The translations under genes were made by a program, and so were the position numbers. This document shows positions 47,779-57,274 of a DNA stretch of 64,000 nucleotides, piece after piece. How positions within the stretch are numbered: the stretch's first letter is position 1; the number at the start of each line of letters is the position of its first letter. The notes beneath the pieces were generated by a model. The model did not search any database. It was not told the origin of the DNA and was given only the letters and a program-made list of their open reading frames with translations. Source of the DNA: Synechococcus sp. ATX 2A4 (GTDB lineage Bacteria; Cyanobacteriota; Cyanobacteriia; PCC-6307; Cyanobiaceae); contig NZ_JAGQCV010000003.1 in NCBI RefSeq assembly GCF_024346375.1, forward strand, positions 124,001 through 188,000, in the 5' to 3' direction.

Positions 47779-48653
47779 GGGTGCACCTCAGAAGGTTGGG
47801 TGGGTTGAAGGTCCTGAAGCGAGGCAGCAGCGATCGCACGCGGCCCATTGGCCAGCTCGGTGACGGGCAGGGATCGGCGGTACATCTCGCAGAGATGGGC
47901 CATCACGTCAAGGAGTGCCAGGCGGTAATCACGAAGAAAATCATCTTTCTGACCCTTTAGCTTGAGAAGCTTCCAGAATTCGTCGATCAAGTTGGCATGG
48001 ATGGCCACGGTCTTGGTGATGGAGAGGTCACTGAAAAAAGCGGTGTTCACAAAGCTTTCCAGTGCCTGATTCGCCGAAGCCTCATCCTTGAAGTAGCTCA
48101 CCAACAGGTCTCTGTAGGTGCGCTCCAAGGAAAGGAACAGTTCCTTCTGCTCCATGGGGGGCAGATTGCGGAGAAACCGGGAGGGGTCCCTCTTATAAAA
48201 CACCCCCAGGTAGCCAAGCCGCTCCTGCAGGCGGCTCGACAGCCTCCAGGAGCCATCGCCTCCGGGCCCGTTCGGCTGGGAACCATCCATGTTGCCGCGT
48301 CGCAGAAAGCGGGAGATCGCCGCATCCAGGCTGTAGCTGAGCTGTTCCAGTTGGTCGGCGGGCAGGTGCACCTCGGCATCGTGATAATCCAGCTGCCCAC
48401 TCACCGGGCCCACCACCACAGCAGGGAGCAGCAAGCCTTGGTCCCTCAGGCCATCGAGTGCCTCCGGCAGGGCACCCTGTTCAAGCAGCACCGCATCGAA
48501 CGTTTCCCAGCTCTGGGCCAGCCTTGCAACGGGGTCGGGGGCGAGGCCCAGCGGCACCACGTCGTAGCGCCCCTCTTGCAGCCACTGCCCGCAGGCGGCA
48601 TCGAGCCCGGGATCGCGGATCAGGGAGGCAATCGTGAATGCCGGCTGGGACAT
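47775..48653 (-). CDS. kaiA: Circadian clock protein KaiA
   Basis: KaiA stimulates KaiC autophosphorylation. The 292-residue protein from ATG 48653 keeps both parts: an N-terminal pseudo-receiver domain ([20 protein letters not shown] to about residue 130) and the C-terminal helical dimer domain with [20 protein letters not shown] and [20 protein letters not shown]. Shortened or absent KaiA is known in Prochlorococcus, so a full-length gene sets this organism apart. A longer in-frame start upstream would cross rplU and is rejected. It is divergent from rplU by 174 bases. Confidence 0.97.
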   Translation of the reverse strand: MSQPAFTIASLIRDPGLDAACGQWLQEGRYDVVPLGLAPDPVARLAQSWETFDAVLLEQGALPEALDGLRDQGLLLPAVVVGPVSGQLDYHDAEVHLPADQLEQLSYSLDAAISRFLRRGNMDGSQPNGPGGDGSWRLSSRLQERLGYLGVFYKRDPSRFLRNLPPMEQKELFLSLERTYRDLLVSYFKDEASANQALESFVNTAFFSDLSITKTVAIHANLIDEFWKLLKLKGQKDDFLRDYRLALLDVMAHLCEMYRRSLPVTELANGPRAIAAASLQDLQPTQPSEVHP

Positions 48654-48827
48654 GCGGCGCGGGAAGCCTCGTTTGGGTGACCTTAAGGTTGACGGGCGGG
48701 GCTCTGGAAGAGCAGGATGGCCATTCGTCCATTCTTCAGGATGTGCGCCAGGCCTGAATGCCGAGCCGCCCGGTGATCTCCGCGATCGCCAGGCAGGAGC
48801 GGGCAGCCTGTCCACGCCTTTGCACCC

Positions 48828-49226
48828 ATGAGCACCACCCCCGCCACCGGCACCCCTGAGCCGGGCACCAGCACCCCTGCGCCGGGCACAGGCACCTACG
48901 TGATCGCCGAGGCCTCTGGCCAGCAGTTCTGGCTCCAGCCCAACCGCTATTACGACCTTGACCGCATCGGAGCGGAGGTCGATGAGGCCGTCACCTTGGA
49001 GAATGTGCTGCTTGTGCACGACGCCAACGGTGCCACCACCCTTGGCCATCCCTATGTGAGCGGTGCCACGGTCCAGCTGAAGGTGCTCGAGCATCGCCGC
49101 GGCCCAAAGATCATCGTTTACAAGATGCGGCCCAAGAAGAAAACCCGCCGCAAAAACGGCCACCGCCAGGAACTCACCCGCGTGCGGGTCGAGTCGATCA
49201 CCGTGGCGGGCCAAGTGCTCGCCTGA
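48828..49226 (+). CDS. rplU: 50S ribosomal protein L21
   Basis: L21 of the large ribosomal subunit, 132 residues. A Thr/Pro-rich leader of about 22 residues precedes the conserved barrel: [38 protein letters not shown] and [20 protein letters not shown]. The leader is unusual for L21 and lineage-specific. It is the first gene of the rplU-rpmA pair, divergent from kaiA, an arrangement known from marine picocyanobacteria. Confidence 0.95.
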   Translation: MSTTPATGTPEPGTSTPAPGTGTYVIAEASGQQFWLQPNRYYDLDRIGAEVDEAVTLENVLLVHDANGATTLGHPYVSGATVQLKVLEHRRGPKIIVYKMRPKKKTRRKNGHRQELTRVRVESITVAGQVLA

Positions 49227-49278
49227 ATTCTGGCTTCTCTGCTTCCTTCTCCCGCCCCCCCCTCGTTTTCTCGCCCCC

Positions 49279-49542
49279 ATGGCCCACAAGAAAGGCACAG
49301 GCTCCACCCGTAACGGCCGCGATTCCAATTCCAAGCGGCTGGGTGTCAAGCGCTATGGCGGTGAAACCGTAAGTGCCGGTTCGATCCTGATCCGGCAGCG
49401 TGGCACCTCCGTGCTGCCCGGCAACAATGTCGGCCGCGGCTCCGACGACACCCTCTTCGCCCTCATCGATGGCGTCGTGAACTTCGAGACCATCAAGCGG
49501 GGCCTCCGCGTCCGCAAGCGCATCCACGTCGCGCTGGGCTGA
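49279..49542 (+). CDS. rpmA: 50S ribosomal protein L27
   Basis: L27 near the peptidyl-transferase centre, 87 residues: [40 protein letters not shown] and [20 protein letters not shown]. It starts 52 bases after the rplU stop and is followed by an intrinsic terminator, so the two form one unit. Confidence 0.97.
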   Translation: MAHKKGTGSTRNGRDSNSKRLGVKRYGGETVSAGSILIRQRGTSVLPGNNVGRGSDDTLFALIDGVVNFETIKRGLRVRKRIHVALG

Positions 49543-49561
49543 GTGCCAAAGGCCTGCAGTT

Positions 49562-49602
49562 AAAGACCGGGACTGCTGTTTCACCAGCATCCCGGTCTTT
49601 TC
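49562..49602 (+). terminator. Intrinsic terminator of rplU-rpmA
   Basis: AAAGACCGGGA (49562-49572) pairs with TCCCGGTCTTT (49590-49600), an 11-base perfect stem followed by a short T run. It sits 20 bases after the rpmA stop. Confidence 0.85.
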
Positions 49603-49712
49603 GCTTGGGTGCTTGTCACCCTTTTCGCGTTCGTTCACTGGGGTGCAGCAACCTCGGGTTCGGCTTGGGCATCAGCGATGAGCCCACGCTTCAACCGCGG
49701 CCCACACGCCTT

Positions 49713-50498
49713 TCAATCCGCAAGGCGATACGCCCTGGTGGTGATCAGAAAGGGGTGAAACACTTCCAGAAAGCGGCTCTGCAGCTTGCGGAAGAAACGC
49801 TCCACCAGTTGGGGTTCATCGAAGTGGAACGGATATTCGCCGGCGAAGCCCTTGAAGAAATACCAGTTGAACAGGGCCACCGCCCCCTTCGACATGCGTG
49901 AGGCGAACACCTCCAGCTGATCCGCCGGATCGCTCAGGTGCTCCAGCACATCCAGGCACACAATCGTGTCGAAGGTGGCCGGCAGGGCCGAATCGCTCAG
50001 ATCGCGGCAGAAGCCGAGGCGATGGGCGAGGCCCAGAGCTTCTGCCCGCTGGCGCACGAACGCCCGGTTGTCGGGGTTGAGATCCACAAACCACACCCGC
50101 TCCACCTGCGGCAGCGCCGCAGCGGCCAGGGCATGGGTGCCGATGCCGCCGCCGAAGTCGAGCACCTGGCCCCGGGCCAGGTGCTGCTGAAGGCGGAGGG
50201 TGTCCGCGATGTAATCGCCACTGCCCAGGTGCCAGGCCGAAAGCTCAAGCAGGTGGCCGTGGCCCACTGTTTCCTCGTAGAAGGCCTCCACCCGCTGCGG
50301 GTCGAAGCCGGTCGCGCCGGGATGCAGGGCCGCCAGCTCGCTGCGGCTATGGGCGAGGCGCTGTTCCAGCTGGCTGGGGCTCAGCTGCATATAGGCCGCC
50401 AGCTGATCGAACAGCCCGAAGCCATCCCTCAGAAACCGCTCCACATCAAGGGTGGGCAGCGCCGATGGGGCGGCCATGGTCTGGGTTGACTCGGACAC
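49713..50498 (-). CDS. Class I SAM-dependent methyltransferase
   Basis: The 261-residue protein has an N-terminal helical lead, then the SAM-binding Gly-rich motif GQVLDFGGGIGTHALAAAAL near residue 110, the acidic motif FVDLNPDNRA and CLDVLEHLSDPADQL as motif post-II. The substrate is not evident; cyanobacterial relatives are annotated simply as methyltransferases. It has 21 bases to the YhhQ-type gene upstream on the same strand, suggesting joint transcription, though no functional link is proven. Confidence 0.82.
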   Translation of the reverse strand: MSESTQTMAAPSALPTLDVERFLRDGFGLFDQLAAYMQLSPSQLEQRLAHSRSELAALHPGATGFDPQRVEAFYEETVGHGHLLELSAWHLGSGDYIADTLRLQQHLARGQVLDFGGGIGTHALAAAALPQVERVWFVDLNPDNRAFVRQRAEALGLAHRLGFCRDLSDSALPATFDTIVCLDVLEHLSDPADQLEVFASRMSKGAVALFNWYFFKGFAGEYPFHFDEPQLVERFFRKLQSRFLEVFHPFLITTRAYRLAD

Positions 50499-50519
50499 GG
50501 CTGGTCCCGTTTCAGAACG

Positions 50520-51350
50520 TCACGGTAAGGGGCCGCCCTCACGGCCGCCTGCACGGCCGGCCCAGGGCCCCGGGCGGGCAAGCGGGAGGGGTCGGGCGTC
50601 TTCGCAGCCCAGTTCCACCCCGGCGCCTGGCACCTCAAGCCAACGGCGCAACCAGCCCACCAGCAGATAGAGGGGCAGCGTGTCGAGCAGGGCGGCCAGA
50701 AACTTGAACAGGTAGCCGCTGAGGATGAAGGCCCCCAGCTGGGGCAGCACCGGCTCACCGGGCCGGATCGGCAGCACGTGAGCGGCGTAGTGGCTGATCA
50801 ACACCACGGCTGTGGTGTCCACCAGCTGGCTCACCAGGGTGGAGCCGTTGTTGCGCAGCCAGAGCGCCTTGCCACCGCTGAAGCGCTTCCAGAAATGGAA
50901 CAGCCGCACATCGGTGAACTGGGCCGCCAGGTACGCCACCATCGAGGCCCCCACGGCACCGAAGGCCAGGCGGCGCATCTCGAAAAAGGTGCTGGAATCG
51001 GTGCCGGCCAGGCCAGGCAGCACCCCACCCAGCCACAGGATGAGCACAATCCAGCCGTTGAGCAGCAACCCCACCCACACCAGCTGCCCGGCTTTCTGCT
51101 CGCCCCAGATCTCGCTGATCAGGTCGGTGCAGAGGAAGGTGACGGGATAGGGCAGGGCGCCCACCGCCACCACGATCGGCCAGCCACCGATGGAACCCAG
51201 GCTCAGGAAGCGGGTGAGGCCGAGGATGTTGAGCATGCCCATGGTGCCGAGGAAGAGGCCGGCCAGCACCAGAAAGGCCAGATCACGGCGGTGTTGCACA
51301 GGCACAGACGCGGCACCGGGGGAACAGGCACCACCAGCCTGAAGCCCCAC
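50520..51350 (-). CDS. YhhQ-type queuosine-precursor transporter (VUT family)
   Basis: This membrane protein of about 276 residues has six or more helices and the DUF165/VUT pattern: LPYPVTFLCTDLISEIWGEQ, LWLRNNGSTLVSQLVDTTA and LPLYLLVGWL. E. coli YhhQ imports queuosine precursors such as preQ0 and preQ1; other members carry vitamins, so the assignment to queuosine is by family. QueA, which uses preQ1-tRNA, is at 15565-16761 in the same window. The GTG at 51350 opens the frame; internal GTGs nearer the first helix are alternatives. The Ala/Arg-rich C-terminal tail is probably disordered. Confidence 0.82.
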   Translation of the reverse strand: MGLQAGGACSPGAASVPVQHRRDLAFLVLAGLFLGTMGMLNILGLTRFLSLGSIGGWPIVVAVGALPYPVTFLCTDLISEIWGEQKAGQLVWVGLLLNGWIVLILWLGGVLPGLAGTDSSTFFEMRRLAFGAVGASMVAYLAAQFTDVRLFHFWKRFSGGKALWLRNNGSTLVSQLVDTTAVVLISHYAAHVLPIRPGEPVLPQLGAFILSGYLFKFLAALLDTLPLYLLVGWLRRWLEVPGAGVELGCEDARPLPLARPGPWAGRAGGREGGPLP

Positions 51351-51388
51351 CTGGCCCCTGCCATCCCCCTGGCGGCGATGATGACGCA

Positions 51389-52315
51389 GTGACCGCCTCC
51401 CCTTCGCCCTGCGGCTTCCTGGTGCTCGACAAGCCAGCAGGCCTCACCTCCCATGCTTGCGTGGCCAGGGTGCGCCGCTGCTATCGGATCAAGCGGGTCG
51501 GCCACGGCGGCACCCTCGATCCGGCTGTCACCGGCGTGTTGCCCCTGGCGCTGGGCGCTGCCACGCGCCTGCTGCCCTACCTGCCGAGCGGGAAGGCCTA
51601 CCGCGGCGTGATCCAGCTCGGCTGGCGCACCAGCAGCGACGACCTCAGCGGTGAACTGCTGGAGCGCCGCCCGGTGCCCGCCCTGAGCCACGGTGACTTA
51701 GACGCCTGCCTGGAGCGCTTCCGCGGCACGATCCTGCAGCAACCGCCCCAGGTGTCGGCAGTGCACGTGGATGGGGAGCGGGCCTACACGCGGGCGCGGC
51801 GGGGTGAAACGATGGAGTTGGCGGCGCGGCCCGTGCAGATTGATGCCCTGGAACTGCTGAACTGGGAGCCCGCCAGCCAGCAGCTGGAGCTGGCGGTGCG
51901 GTGCTCTGCCGGTACCTACATCCGCTCCCTGGCGCGGGATCTGGGCACCGCCCTGGGCTGTGGTGGCACCCTGGCCAGCCTGCGCCGCACCGAAGCGCTC
52001 GGCTTCGATCTGAGCGGCAGCGTCAGCCTGGAGGCGCTGGAGAGCGGTGCACCCCTGCCGGCCCTCGAACATCCACTTCAGCCCCTCAGGCACCTGCCCT
52101 GGCAGAAGCTGGATGCAGAGGATCTGGCAGGCTGGCGCTGCGGCCGCAGCCTCTGCGCCCGCGCCGAACCCAGCCTCGGTCAGCCCGCTTTCGATCCCAG
52201 CGCGCTCGATCAGCCCGTGGTGATTCTCGATCCACAGGGCCACCTGGCCGGCATGGCCCGCACCGCCCCCGGCGGTCGCCTGCAACCGCGCCTGGTGTTC
52301 GACGCGGCCGGCTGA
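51389..52315 (+). CDS. truB: tRNA pseudouridine-55 synthase
   Basis: TruB makes the pseudouridine of the T-loop in tRNA. The 308-residue protein has [20 protein letters not shown], the catalytic Asp in [20 protein letters not shown], the [10 protein letters not shown] block, [16 protein letters not shown] and a C-terminal PUA-like stretch. It starts at GTG 51389, divergent from the transporter by 38 bases. It ends 53 bases before yebC on the same strand. Confidence 0.93.
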   Translation: MTASPSPCGFLVLDKPAGLTSHACVARVRRCYRIKRVGHGGTLDPAVTGVLPLALGAATRLLPYLPSGKAYRGVIQLGWRTSSDDLSGELLERRPVPALSHGDLDACLERFRGTILQQPPQVSAVHVDGERAYTRARRGETMELAARPVQIDALELLNWEPASQQLELAVRCSAGTYIRSLARDLGTALGCGGTLASLRRTEALGFDLSGSVSLEALESGAPLPALEHPLQPLRHLPWQKLDAEDLAGWRCGRSLCARAEPSLGQPAFDPSALDQPVVILDPQGHLAGMARTAPGGRLQPRLVFDAAG

Positions 52316-52367
52316 ATCCGACGCCGCTTTGGCGCTTCCCTCCCGATCCCGCACCCACCACCCAGCC

Positions 52368-53231
52368 ATGGCCGGCCACAGCAAATGGAGCCAGATCAAA
52401 CGCCAGAAGGCGGTGGTCGACGCCAAGCGCGGCGTGGTGTTCACCCGCCTGGCCCGGGAAATCAGCGTGGCCGCCCGCGCCGGTGCCGATCCGGCGGGCA
52501 ACTTTCAGCTGCGCACAGCCCTGGAGAAAGCCAGGGCCGCCGGGCTGCCCAACAACAACATCGAGCGGGCGATCGCCAAGGGCTCCGGCCAGGGGAGCGG
52601 TGACGGCGATCAGTTTCAGGAGGTGCGCTACGAGGGCTATGGCCCCGGCGGGGTGGCCGTGCTGGTGGAAGCGCTCACCGACAACCGCAACCGCACGGCG
52701 GCAGACCTGCGCCTCGCCTTCAGCAAGCACGGGGGCAACCTGGGCGAGGTGGGCTCCGTGGGTTACCTGTTCGAGCACCGCGGCGTGGTGCGGATCGAGC
52801 AGCCGCAGCTCAAGGAGAACGCCCTGCTGGAGAGCCTGCTGGCCGTGGAGCTGGCTGGCGGTCCCGCCGCGCTCACCTACACCTTCGAGCCAGCGGCGAC
52901 AGGGGTGGCCGCGGCCGGCAAGGGCGGGGCTGCGGCTGCTGGAGGTCGCGGTGGTGTTGGTGCTGCTGCTGAAGAAGAAGGCGCTTCCGCCGAAGTGGTG
53001 TGCAGCTTTGCCGACCTGGAGGCACTTCAAGACGCCTTGCGCCATCAGGGCTGGAGCGTGCAGGGCTGGGAACACCGCTGGATCCCCGCCACCACCTGCC
53101 GCCTGGAGGAGTGCGAGGCGCTGCGCCACTGCCTGCGCATGCTCGATGCCCTCGACGACCTCGATGACGTTCGCAGCGTGACCACCAACCTGGAGGCCGA
53201 CGAGGCCCTGATCGAGGCACTGCTGGCGTGA
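52368..53231 (+). CDS. yebC: YebC/TACO1 family regulator
   Basis: YebC/TACO1 proteins act on gene expression; recent work ties several to translation of proline-rich stretches. The 287-residue protein starts [20 protein letters not shown] and has [40 protein letters not shown] and [20 protein letters not shown]. Near residues 180-210 it carries a Gly/Ala insert followed by Glu residues, absent from usual family members of about 240-250 residues. The C-terminal domain then resumes normally with [11 protein letters not shown]. Confidence 0.92.
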   Translation: MAGHSKWSQIKRQKAVVDAKRGVVFTRLAREISVAARAGADPAGNFQLRTALEKARAAGLPNNNIERAIAKGSGQGSGDGDQFQEVRYEGYGPGGVAVLVEALTDNRNRTAADLRLAFSKHGGNLGEVGSVGYLFEHRGVVRIEQPQLKENALLESLLAVELAGGPAALTYTFEPAATGVAAAGKGGAAAAGGRGGVGAAAEEEGASAEVVCSFADLEALQDALRHQGWSVQGWEHRWIPATTCRLEECEALRHCLRMLDALDDLDDVRSVTTNLEADEALIEALLA

Positions 53232-53270
53232 CGCTGGTGGACTGAGGCTGGTCTACCGGCGGCGGCCCGG

Positions 53271-54113
53271 TCAGCCGGCGAGTGCGGCCCGGTCCACCAT
53301 CAGCCGCAGCCGCGGGTGGTGTTGCAACCAGCTGGCCGGCAGCTGGGCGTTGGGTGGTTCCTGCAGCAATCGCTTCAGGATCGGCGCTTTCGCGCCGCCG
53401 CTCACCACCAGCAGGATCTGCTCCGCCGCGAGAATCTCCGCCAGGCCGAGCGTGATCGCCCGCCGTGGCACCGCTTCCGGATCACCGCCGAACGCCGCGG
53501 CGTTCTGGGCGCGGGTGGCGGCATCGAGCTCCACCACATGGCAGCGCTGGCTGGCCTCGCAGGGGGGTTCGTTGAAACCCACATGGCCGTTGTTGCCCAG
53601 CCCCAGCAGCTGCAGGCCGATGCCGCCGGCCGCCCGCAGCGCGGCGCTGTAGCGCTCGGCTTCGGCATGGGGGTCGGCGGCCAGCCCATCGGGCAAGGCC
53701 AGCCGCTCGGCGGCGAGGCCCAGCGGTGCGATCAGCCGGGCCTCCATCTCGGCGGCGAAGCTGCGCGGATCGTGGCGGGGCAGGCCCACGTACTCGTCGA
53801 GATTGAAGCTGCGCCATCCGGCCAGCAGCCGGGCCCGCTCGGTGGCCGCCAGCGCCGCGATCCGCTGCCGCAGGGCGCCGTACACCGCCACCATGGTCCG
53901 GCCCGTGGCCAGCCCAAGCGGCCGGGCCGGCGGCAGGAGCAGCTGGTCAAGCAGGGCGTCCGCCACCGCCGCGCTCAGGTGTTCCCCATCCGGAAACATC
54001 TCCAGCCGGTCGTGCCAGCCGGGCACCGGCCCAGAGGCCTCCAGAGATACAGAGGAAAGGGCCGGTGCGCTCAGGGGCGAGCGGAACTGAGGGCCGCGTT
54101 GCGGGGACTCCAT
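53271..54113 (-). CDS. nagB: Glucosamine-6-phosphate deaminase
   Basis: NagB converts glucosamine 6-phosphate to fructose 6-phosphate and ammonia. The 280-residue protein has the family blocks LGLATGRTMVAVYGAL, FNLDEYVGLPRHDPRSFA and LLGLGNNGHVGFNEPPCEAS; the HVGFNEP motif separates NagB from 6-phosphogluconolactonase. The first 35 residues are not conserved; an internal ATG at 53999 would give a shorter 242-residue protein. The long form overlaps the upstream spoIID-like gene by 43 bases on the same strand. Confidence 0.88.
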   Translation of the reverse strand: MESPQRGPQFRSPLSAPALSSVSLEASGPVPGWHDRLEMFPDGEHLSAAVADALLDQLLLPPARPLGLATGRTMVAVYGALRQRIAALAATERARLLAGWRSFNLDEYVGLPRHDPRSFAAEMEARLIAPLGLAAERLALPDGLAADPHAEAERYSAALRAAGGIGLQLLGLGNNGHVGFNEPPCEASQRCHVVELDAATRAQNAAAFGGDPEAVPRRAITLGLAEILAAEQILLVVSGGAKAPILKRLLQEPPNAQLPASWLQHHPRLRLMVDRAALAG

Positions 54114-55468
54114 GGCGAGGAGCCTGACGCAGCGCCCGCATCCGCCGCCGTCCGCGTCTTGGCGATGTCACCGTACGGACGCAGTTGGGCGCCCCGGTAG
54201 TAGTGGTGCAGGATCTCCTGAAAGCTGCTGCCGCGCTGGGCCATCGCCAGGGCCCCCCACTGGCTCATGCCCACCCCGTGGCCAAAGCCCCTGCCCACCG
54301 CCACCAGCGTGGGGTTGGGGGGCGGCAGCAGCGGCGGCAGCGCCGGCAGTGAGAGCAGCACGCCTGTGGCCGACAACCAGGTGGAGGGGGGCACCTCCGG
54401 GTCGGGGAAGCTGAACGGAGCCGCCTCGAAGCGCACCAGCGTGCTCCTCAGGCCCAGCCGGCTGCGCAGCTCCGCCCCACTCACCAGCAGCTGCCCGCTG
54501 GGGCCCACCACACGGGCCTGCCGCACCCTGCCGCTGGCGGTGGTGGAGAGGATGTCGATGCGTTGCACCCCGCCCAGTTCGGCGAAGGCGCGGGCCAGCA
54601 GGGGGGGCGGCAGTTCCTGGCGCCAGCGGCTCACCGGCGAGGCCTCGTCGAAGTCGGCGACGCTCACGAGATAGGGCATCTGGCGCTGCCAGAGATCGCC
54701 GCTGTTTTCGGTGGTGCCGCCGGCACTGCTGTGGAACACCGCATTGATCAGGGCGTTTTGGTGGGTCAGCACCAACCCACGCGTGCCGCGCACCGCCTCC
54801 CGGGTGGACGGGGTTTCCGCCTCCAACCCCTTGTAGACCTGGCTGCTGACGGTGGCCTTGAGATCAAAGGGCTGCTCGGGGCGTCGCTGGCGGAGGGCGT
54901 AGGTGCGGGCCGCCACGGCCTGGGCGCGCAACGCCTCGAGCGGCCAGCTGGCGGGCATCTCGCTGCCCACCACGCTGGGCAGATAGGTCTCGAGGGCCAC
55001 CACATTGACCACCCGCAGCGCAGTGGCAACGGCGGCCGGGCGCACCACCAGTCGCCCCCGGTAGGTGCGGTTCTGCAGATGCAGCACCGCGTCACCGCTG
55101 GTGGGCTGGACCGCATCGATCCACACCTCCGGCAAGCGCAGCGGCGCCGGCAGCGGCGCCGCACCCTGCACCGCGGGCGCCACCACGTCCACCTGCACGC
55201 CGTTGGCGGTGGTCCGCAGCGCCAAGGCGCCGCCTTCCGGCAGGCGGAACCGTTCGCGGCCGCTGGCATCAAGCAGGCGCAGGCCATGGGCACCGCCCAC
55301 CCGCACTTCCGCCGCCTCCAGCAGCAGCACCCGCAGGCTTGGATCAGGACTGGCGCTGGCCGCCAGCGGCAGCATCAGAGAGGCAAGGCCAAGGCAGGGC
55401 GCCAGCAACGGCGCAGCGCACCGACGGAAGGACGTCAGCAACACCGAGCGGACGAACATCCCAGCCAT
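54071..55468 (-). CDS. SpoIID/LytB-domain protein, exported
   Basis: The 465-residue protein begins MAGMFVRSVLLTSFRRCAAP with a long signal peptide ending near LAASAS. The SpoIID domain fills the middle: LETYLPSVVGSEMPASWPLE, ALRAQAVAARTYAL, FHSSAGGTTENSGDLW and GRGFGHGVGMSQWGALAMAQ, with the catalytic Glu in VVGSEMP. SpoIID-type proteins trim peptidoglycan glycan strands after peptide removal; cyanobacterial forms are common though they do not sporulate. It probably acts in the periplasm on the cell wall. Confidence 0.9.
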   Translation of the reverse strand: MAGMFVRSVLLTSFRRCAAPLLAPCLGLASLMLPLAASASPDPSLRVLLLEAAEVRVGGAHGLRLLDASGRERFRLPEGGALALRTTANGVQVDVVAPAVQGAAPLPAPLRLPEVWIDAVQPTSGDAVLHLQNRTYRGRLVVRPAAVATALRVVNVVALETYLPSVVGSEMPASWPLEALRAQAVAARTYALRQRRPEQPFDLKATVSSQVYKGLEAETPSTREAVRGTRGLVLTHQNALINAVFHSSAGGTTENSGDLWQRQMPYLVSVADFDEASPVSRWRQELPPPLLARAFAELGGVQRIDILSTTASGRVRQARVVGPSGQLLVSGAELRSRLGLRSTLVRFEAAPFSFPDPEVPPSTWLSATGVLLSLPALPPLLPPPNPTLVAVGRGFGHGVGMSQWGALAMAQRGSSFQEILHHYYRGAQLRPYGDIAKTRTAADAGAASGSSPWSPRNAALSSARP

Positions 55469-55560
55469 GGCGACCAGCAGCGGAGCTCATAAGGCGGTCA
55501 TTGTCACGACGATCCGGCCGCAGCGCCAGCCCTCCGCCGGCCAGTGATTGACGTGGCAGC

Positions 55561-56532
55561 ATGCGGCAAAGCGCAACTGGCTTGCAGGTCACTTTCCTCG
55601 GAACGAGTTCGGGCGTTCCCACCCGGGCCCGCAACGTGTCGGCCGTGGCCCTGCGGCTGCCTCAACGCGCCGAGCTGTGGCTGTTCGACTGTGGCGAAGG
55701 CACCCAGCATCAATTCCTGCGCAGCGACCTGCGGGTGTCGCAGTTGCGGCGCATCTTCATCACCCACATGCACGGCGACCACATCTTCGGGTTGCCGGGT
55801 CTGCTGGCCAGCCTGGGCATGGCAGGCAGCTGCCAGGGCATCGATCTCTACGGCCCCGACCCCCTGCGCGACTACCTCGAAGGGGTGCTGCGCACCTCAT
55901 CGACCCGCATCGGCTATCCCCTGGCCAGCCACCGGGTGCGGGAGGCCGCCACTGCCGGCACGGTGCTGCTCGACGATGACGATCTGATCGTGCGCTGCGC
56001 GCCGCTCACCCATCGCATCCCCGCCTACGGCTACCGGGTGGAGCAGAAGCCCCGCCCCGGTCGCTTCGATGTGCAGAAGGCCCGCGAGCTGGGCATCCCC
56101 CCCGGTCCCGTCTATGCGGAGCTCAAGGCGGGGCGGAGCGTCACCCTTGAGGACGGCCGGATCATCCATGGAGAACGGCTGTGCGGGCCGGCGCGGCCCG
56201 GGAGCATCTTCGTTTACTGCACCGACACCGTGTTCTGCGAAGCGGCGGTGGAGCTGGCGCGGGGAGCCGATCTGCTCGTGCACGAATCCACCTTTGCCCA
56301 CGGCGAAGCGGAGATGGCCTTCCAGCGGCAGCACTCCACCAGCACCATGGCGGCCCAGACGGCGGCCCTGGCCGGGGTGAAAAGCCTGGCGCTCACCCAC
56401 CTGAGCCCCCGCTACGTGCATGGCAACACCGTCACCCCCGACGACCTGCTCGAAGAGGCCAGGGCAATCTTCCCGAACACCTTGGTGGCCAAGGATTTCC
56501 TCACCCTGGAGGTCAACCCCGAGGAGGGCTGA
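55561..56532 (+). CDS. rnz: Ribonuclease Z
   Basis: RNase Z trims the 3' ends of tRNA precursors. The 323-residue metallo-beta-lactamase protein has [37 protein letters not shown], the zinc site [19 protein letters not shown] and later [10 protein letters not shown] and [12 protein letters not shown] with further ligands. The flexible arm block [15 protein letters not shown] is present. There are 92 bases to the divergent SpoIID-like gene and 128 to psbV downstream. Confidence 0.95.
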   Translation: MRQSATGLQVTFLGTSSGVPTRARNVSAVALRLPQRAELWLFDCGEGTQHQFLRSDLRVSQLRRIFITHMHGDHIFGLPGLLASLGMAGSCQGIDLYGPDPLRDYLEGVLRTSSTRIGYPLASHRVREAATAGTVLLDDDDLIVRCAPLTHRIPAYGYRVEQKPRPGRFDVQKARELGIPPGPVYAELKAGRSVTLEDGRIIHGERLCGPARPGSIFVYCTDTVFCEAAVELARGADLLVHESTFAHGEAEMAFQRQHSTSTMAAQTAALAGVKSLALTHLSPRYVHGNTVTPDDLLEEARAIFPNTLVAKDFLTLEVNPEEG

Positions 56533-56659
56533 GGCACAGCCCGCGCGTCAGCCGGGCCGCTTGTGCCTGCAACAGTTCTTGATCCCGCCCCGGAGGGCCC
56601 TTCGCCCGTGATACAAGGTCTCAGGTGCGGTGTCCACCGCCAATTCGCCAGCTCCCTCC

Positions 56660-57181
56660 ATGGCCCTTTCCCTTTCCGCCGCCCTCCGGTCGATCGCCCG
56701 CCTTCTGCTGGTGGTGCCGCTGGGATTGCTGCTGACCTTCGGAGTCTGGGTGGCTCCTCTGCAGGCCGCCCAATGGGATGCCGAAACGCTCACGGTCAGC
56801 GGCACGCCGGATGGTGGCCTGGTCACCTTCAGCGAATCGGAGATCAAGAGCGGTCGCAAGTTGTTCAACAGCAGCTGCGGCACCTGCCACGCCGGCGGCG
56901 TCACCAAGACCAACTACAACGTGGGGCTTGACCCGGAAACCCTTGCCCTGGCCACGCCGCCGCGCAACTCTGTCGACTCCCTCGTTGACTACATCAAGGA
57001 CCCCACCTCCTACGACGGGGAATACAGCATCTCCGACGTGCATCCGAGCATGCGCAGCAGCGATGTGTTCGTGAAGATGCGCGATCTCAGCGACGACGAC
57101 CTTCGCCTGATCGCCGGCTACATCCTGGTGGCCCCCAAGGTGAGCGGCACCCAGTGGGGCGGCGGCAAGGTCTATTTCTGA
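56660..57181 (+). CDS. psbV: Photosystem II cytochrome c-550
   Basis: PsbV is an extrinsic lumenal subunit of photosystem II that stabilises the oxygen-evolving centre. The 173-residue precursor has a signal peptide (LLLTFGVWVAPLQAA) and mature protein starting QWDAETLTVS. The heme site is CGTCH in LFNSSCGTCHAGGV, and the second axial His is in SDVHPSMRSSDVF. The C-terminal GGGKVYF is typical. ATG 56660 is the start with the proper leader; an earlier in-frame ATG at 56630 is less likely. An intrinsic terminator follows 44 bases after the stop. Confidence 0.96.
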   Translation: MALSLSAALRSIARLLLVVPLGLLLTFGVWVAPLQAAQWDAETLTVSGTPDGGLVTFSESEIKSGRKLFNSSCGTCHAGGVTKTNYNVGLDPETLALATPPRNSVDSLVDYIKDPTSYDGEYSISDVHPSMRSSDVFVKMRDLSDDDLRLIAGYILVAPKVSGTQWGGGKVYF

Positions 57182-57224
57182 ACCTTGTCCCCGCGGGCGG
57201 ATCACCCCGCCACCGAACGCCTCT

Positions 57225-57249
57225 GCCCCCCTGCCCAGGGGGGCTTTTT
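57225..57249 (+). terminator. Intrinsic terminator of psbV
   Basis: GCCCCCC (57225-57231) pairs with GGGGGGC (57238-57244) across a six-base loop and is followed by TTTTT (57245-57249). It shows psbV is transcribed alone. Confidence 0.85.
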
Positions 57250-57274
57250 GCTGGCAGGCGCGCACAGTGAGCGG

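Noticed and set aside
48654-49349. Long N-terminal extension of the kaiA frame
   Set aside because: It would run antisense through rplU; KaiA homologues begin at the ATG used here.
53271-54113. 6-phosphogluconolactonase instead of NagB
   Set aside because: The HVGFNEP and FNLDEYVGL blocks are those of glucosamine-6-phosphate deaminase.
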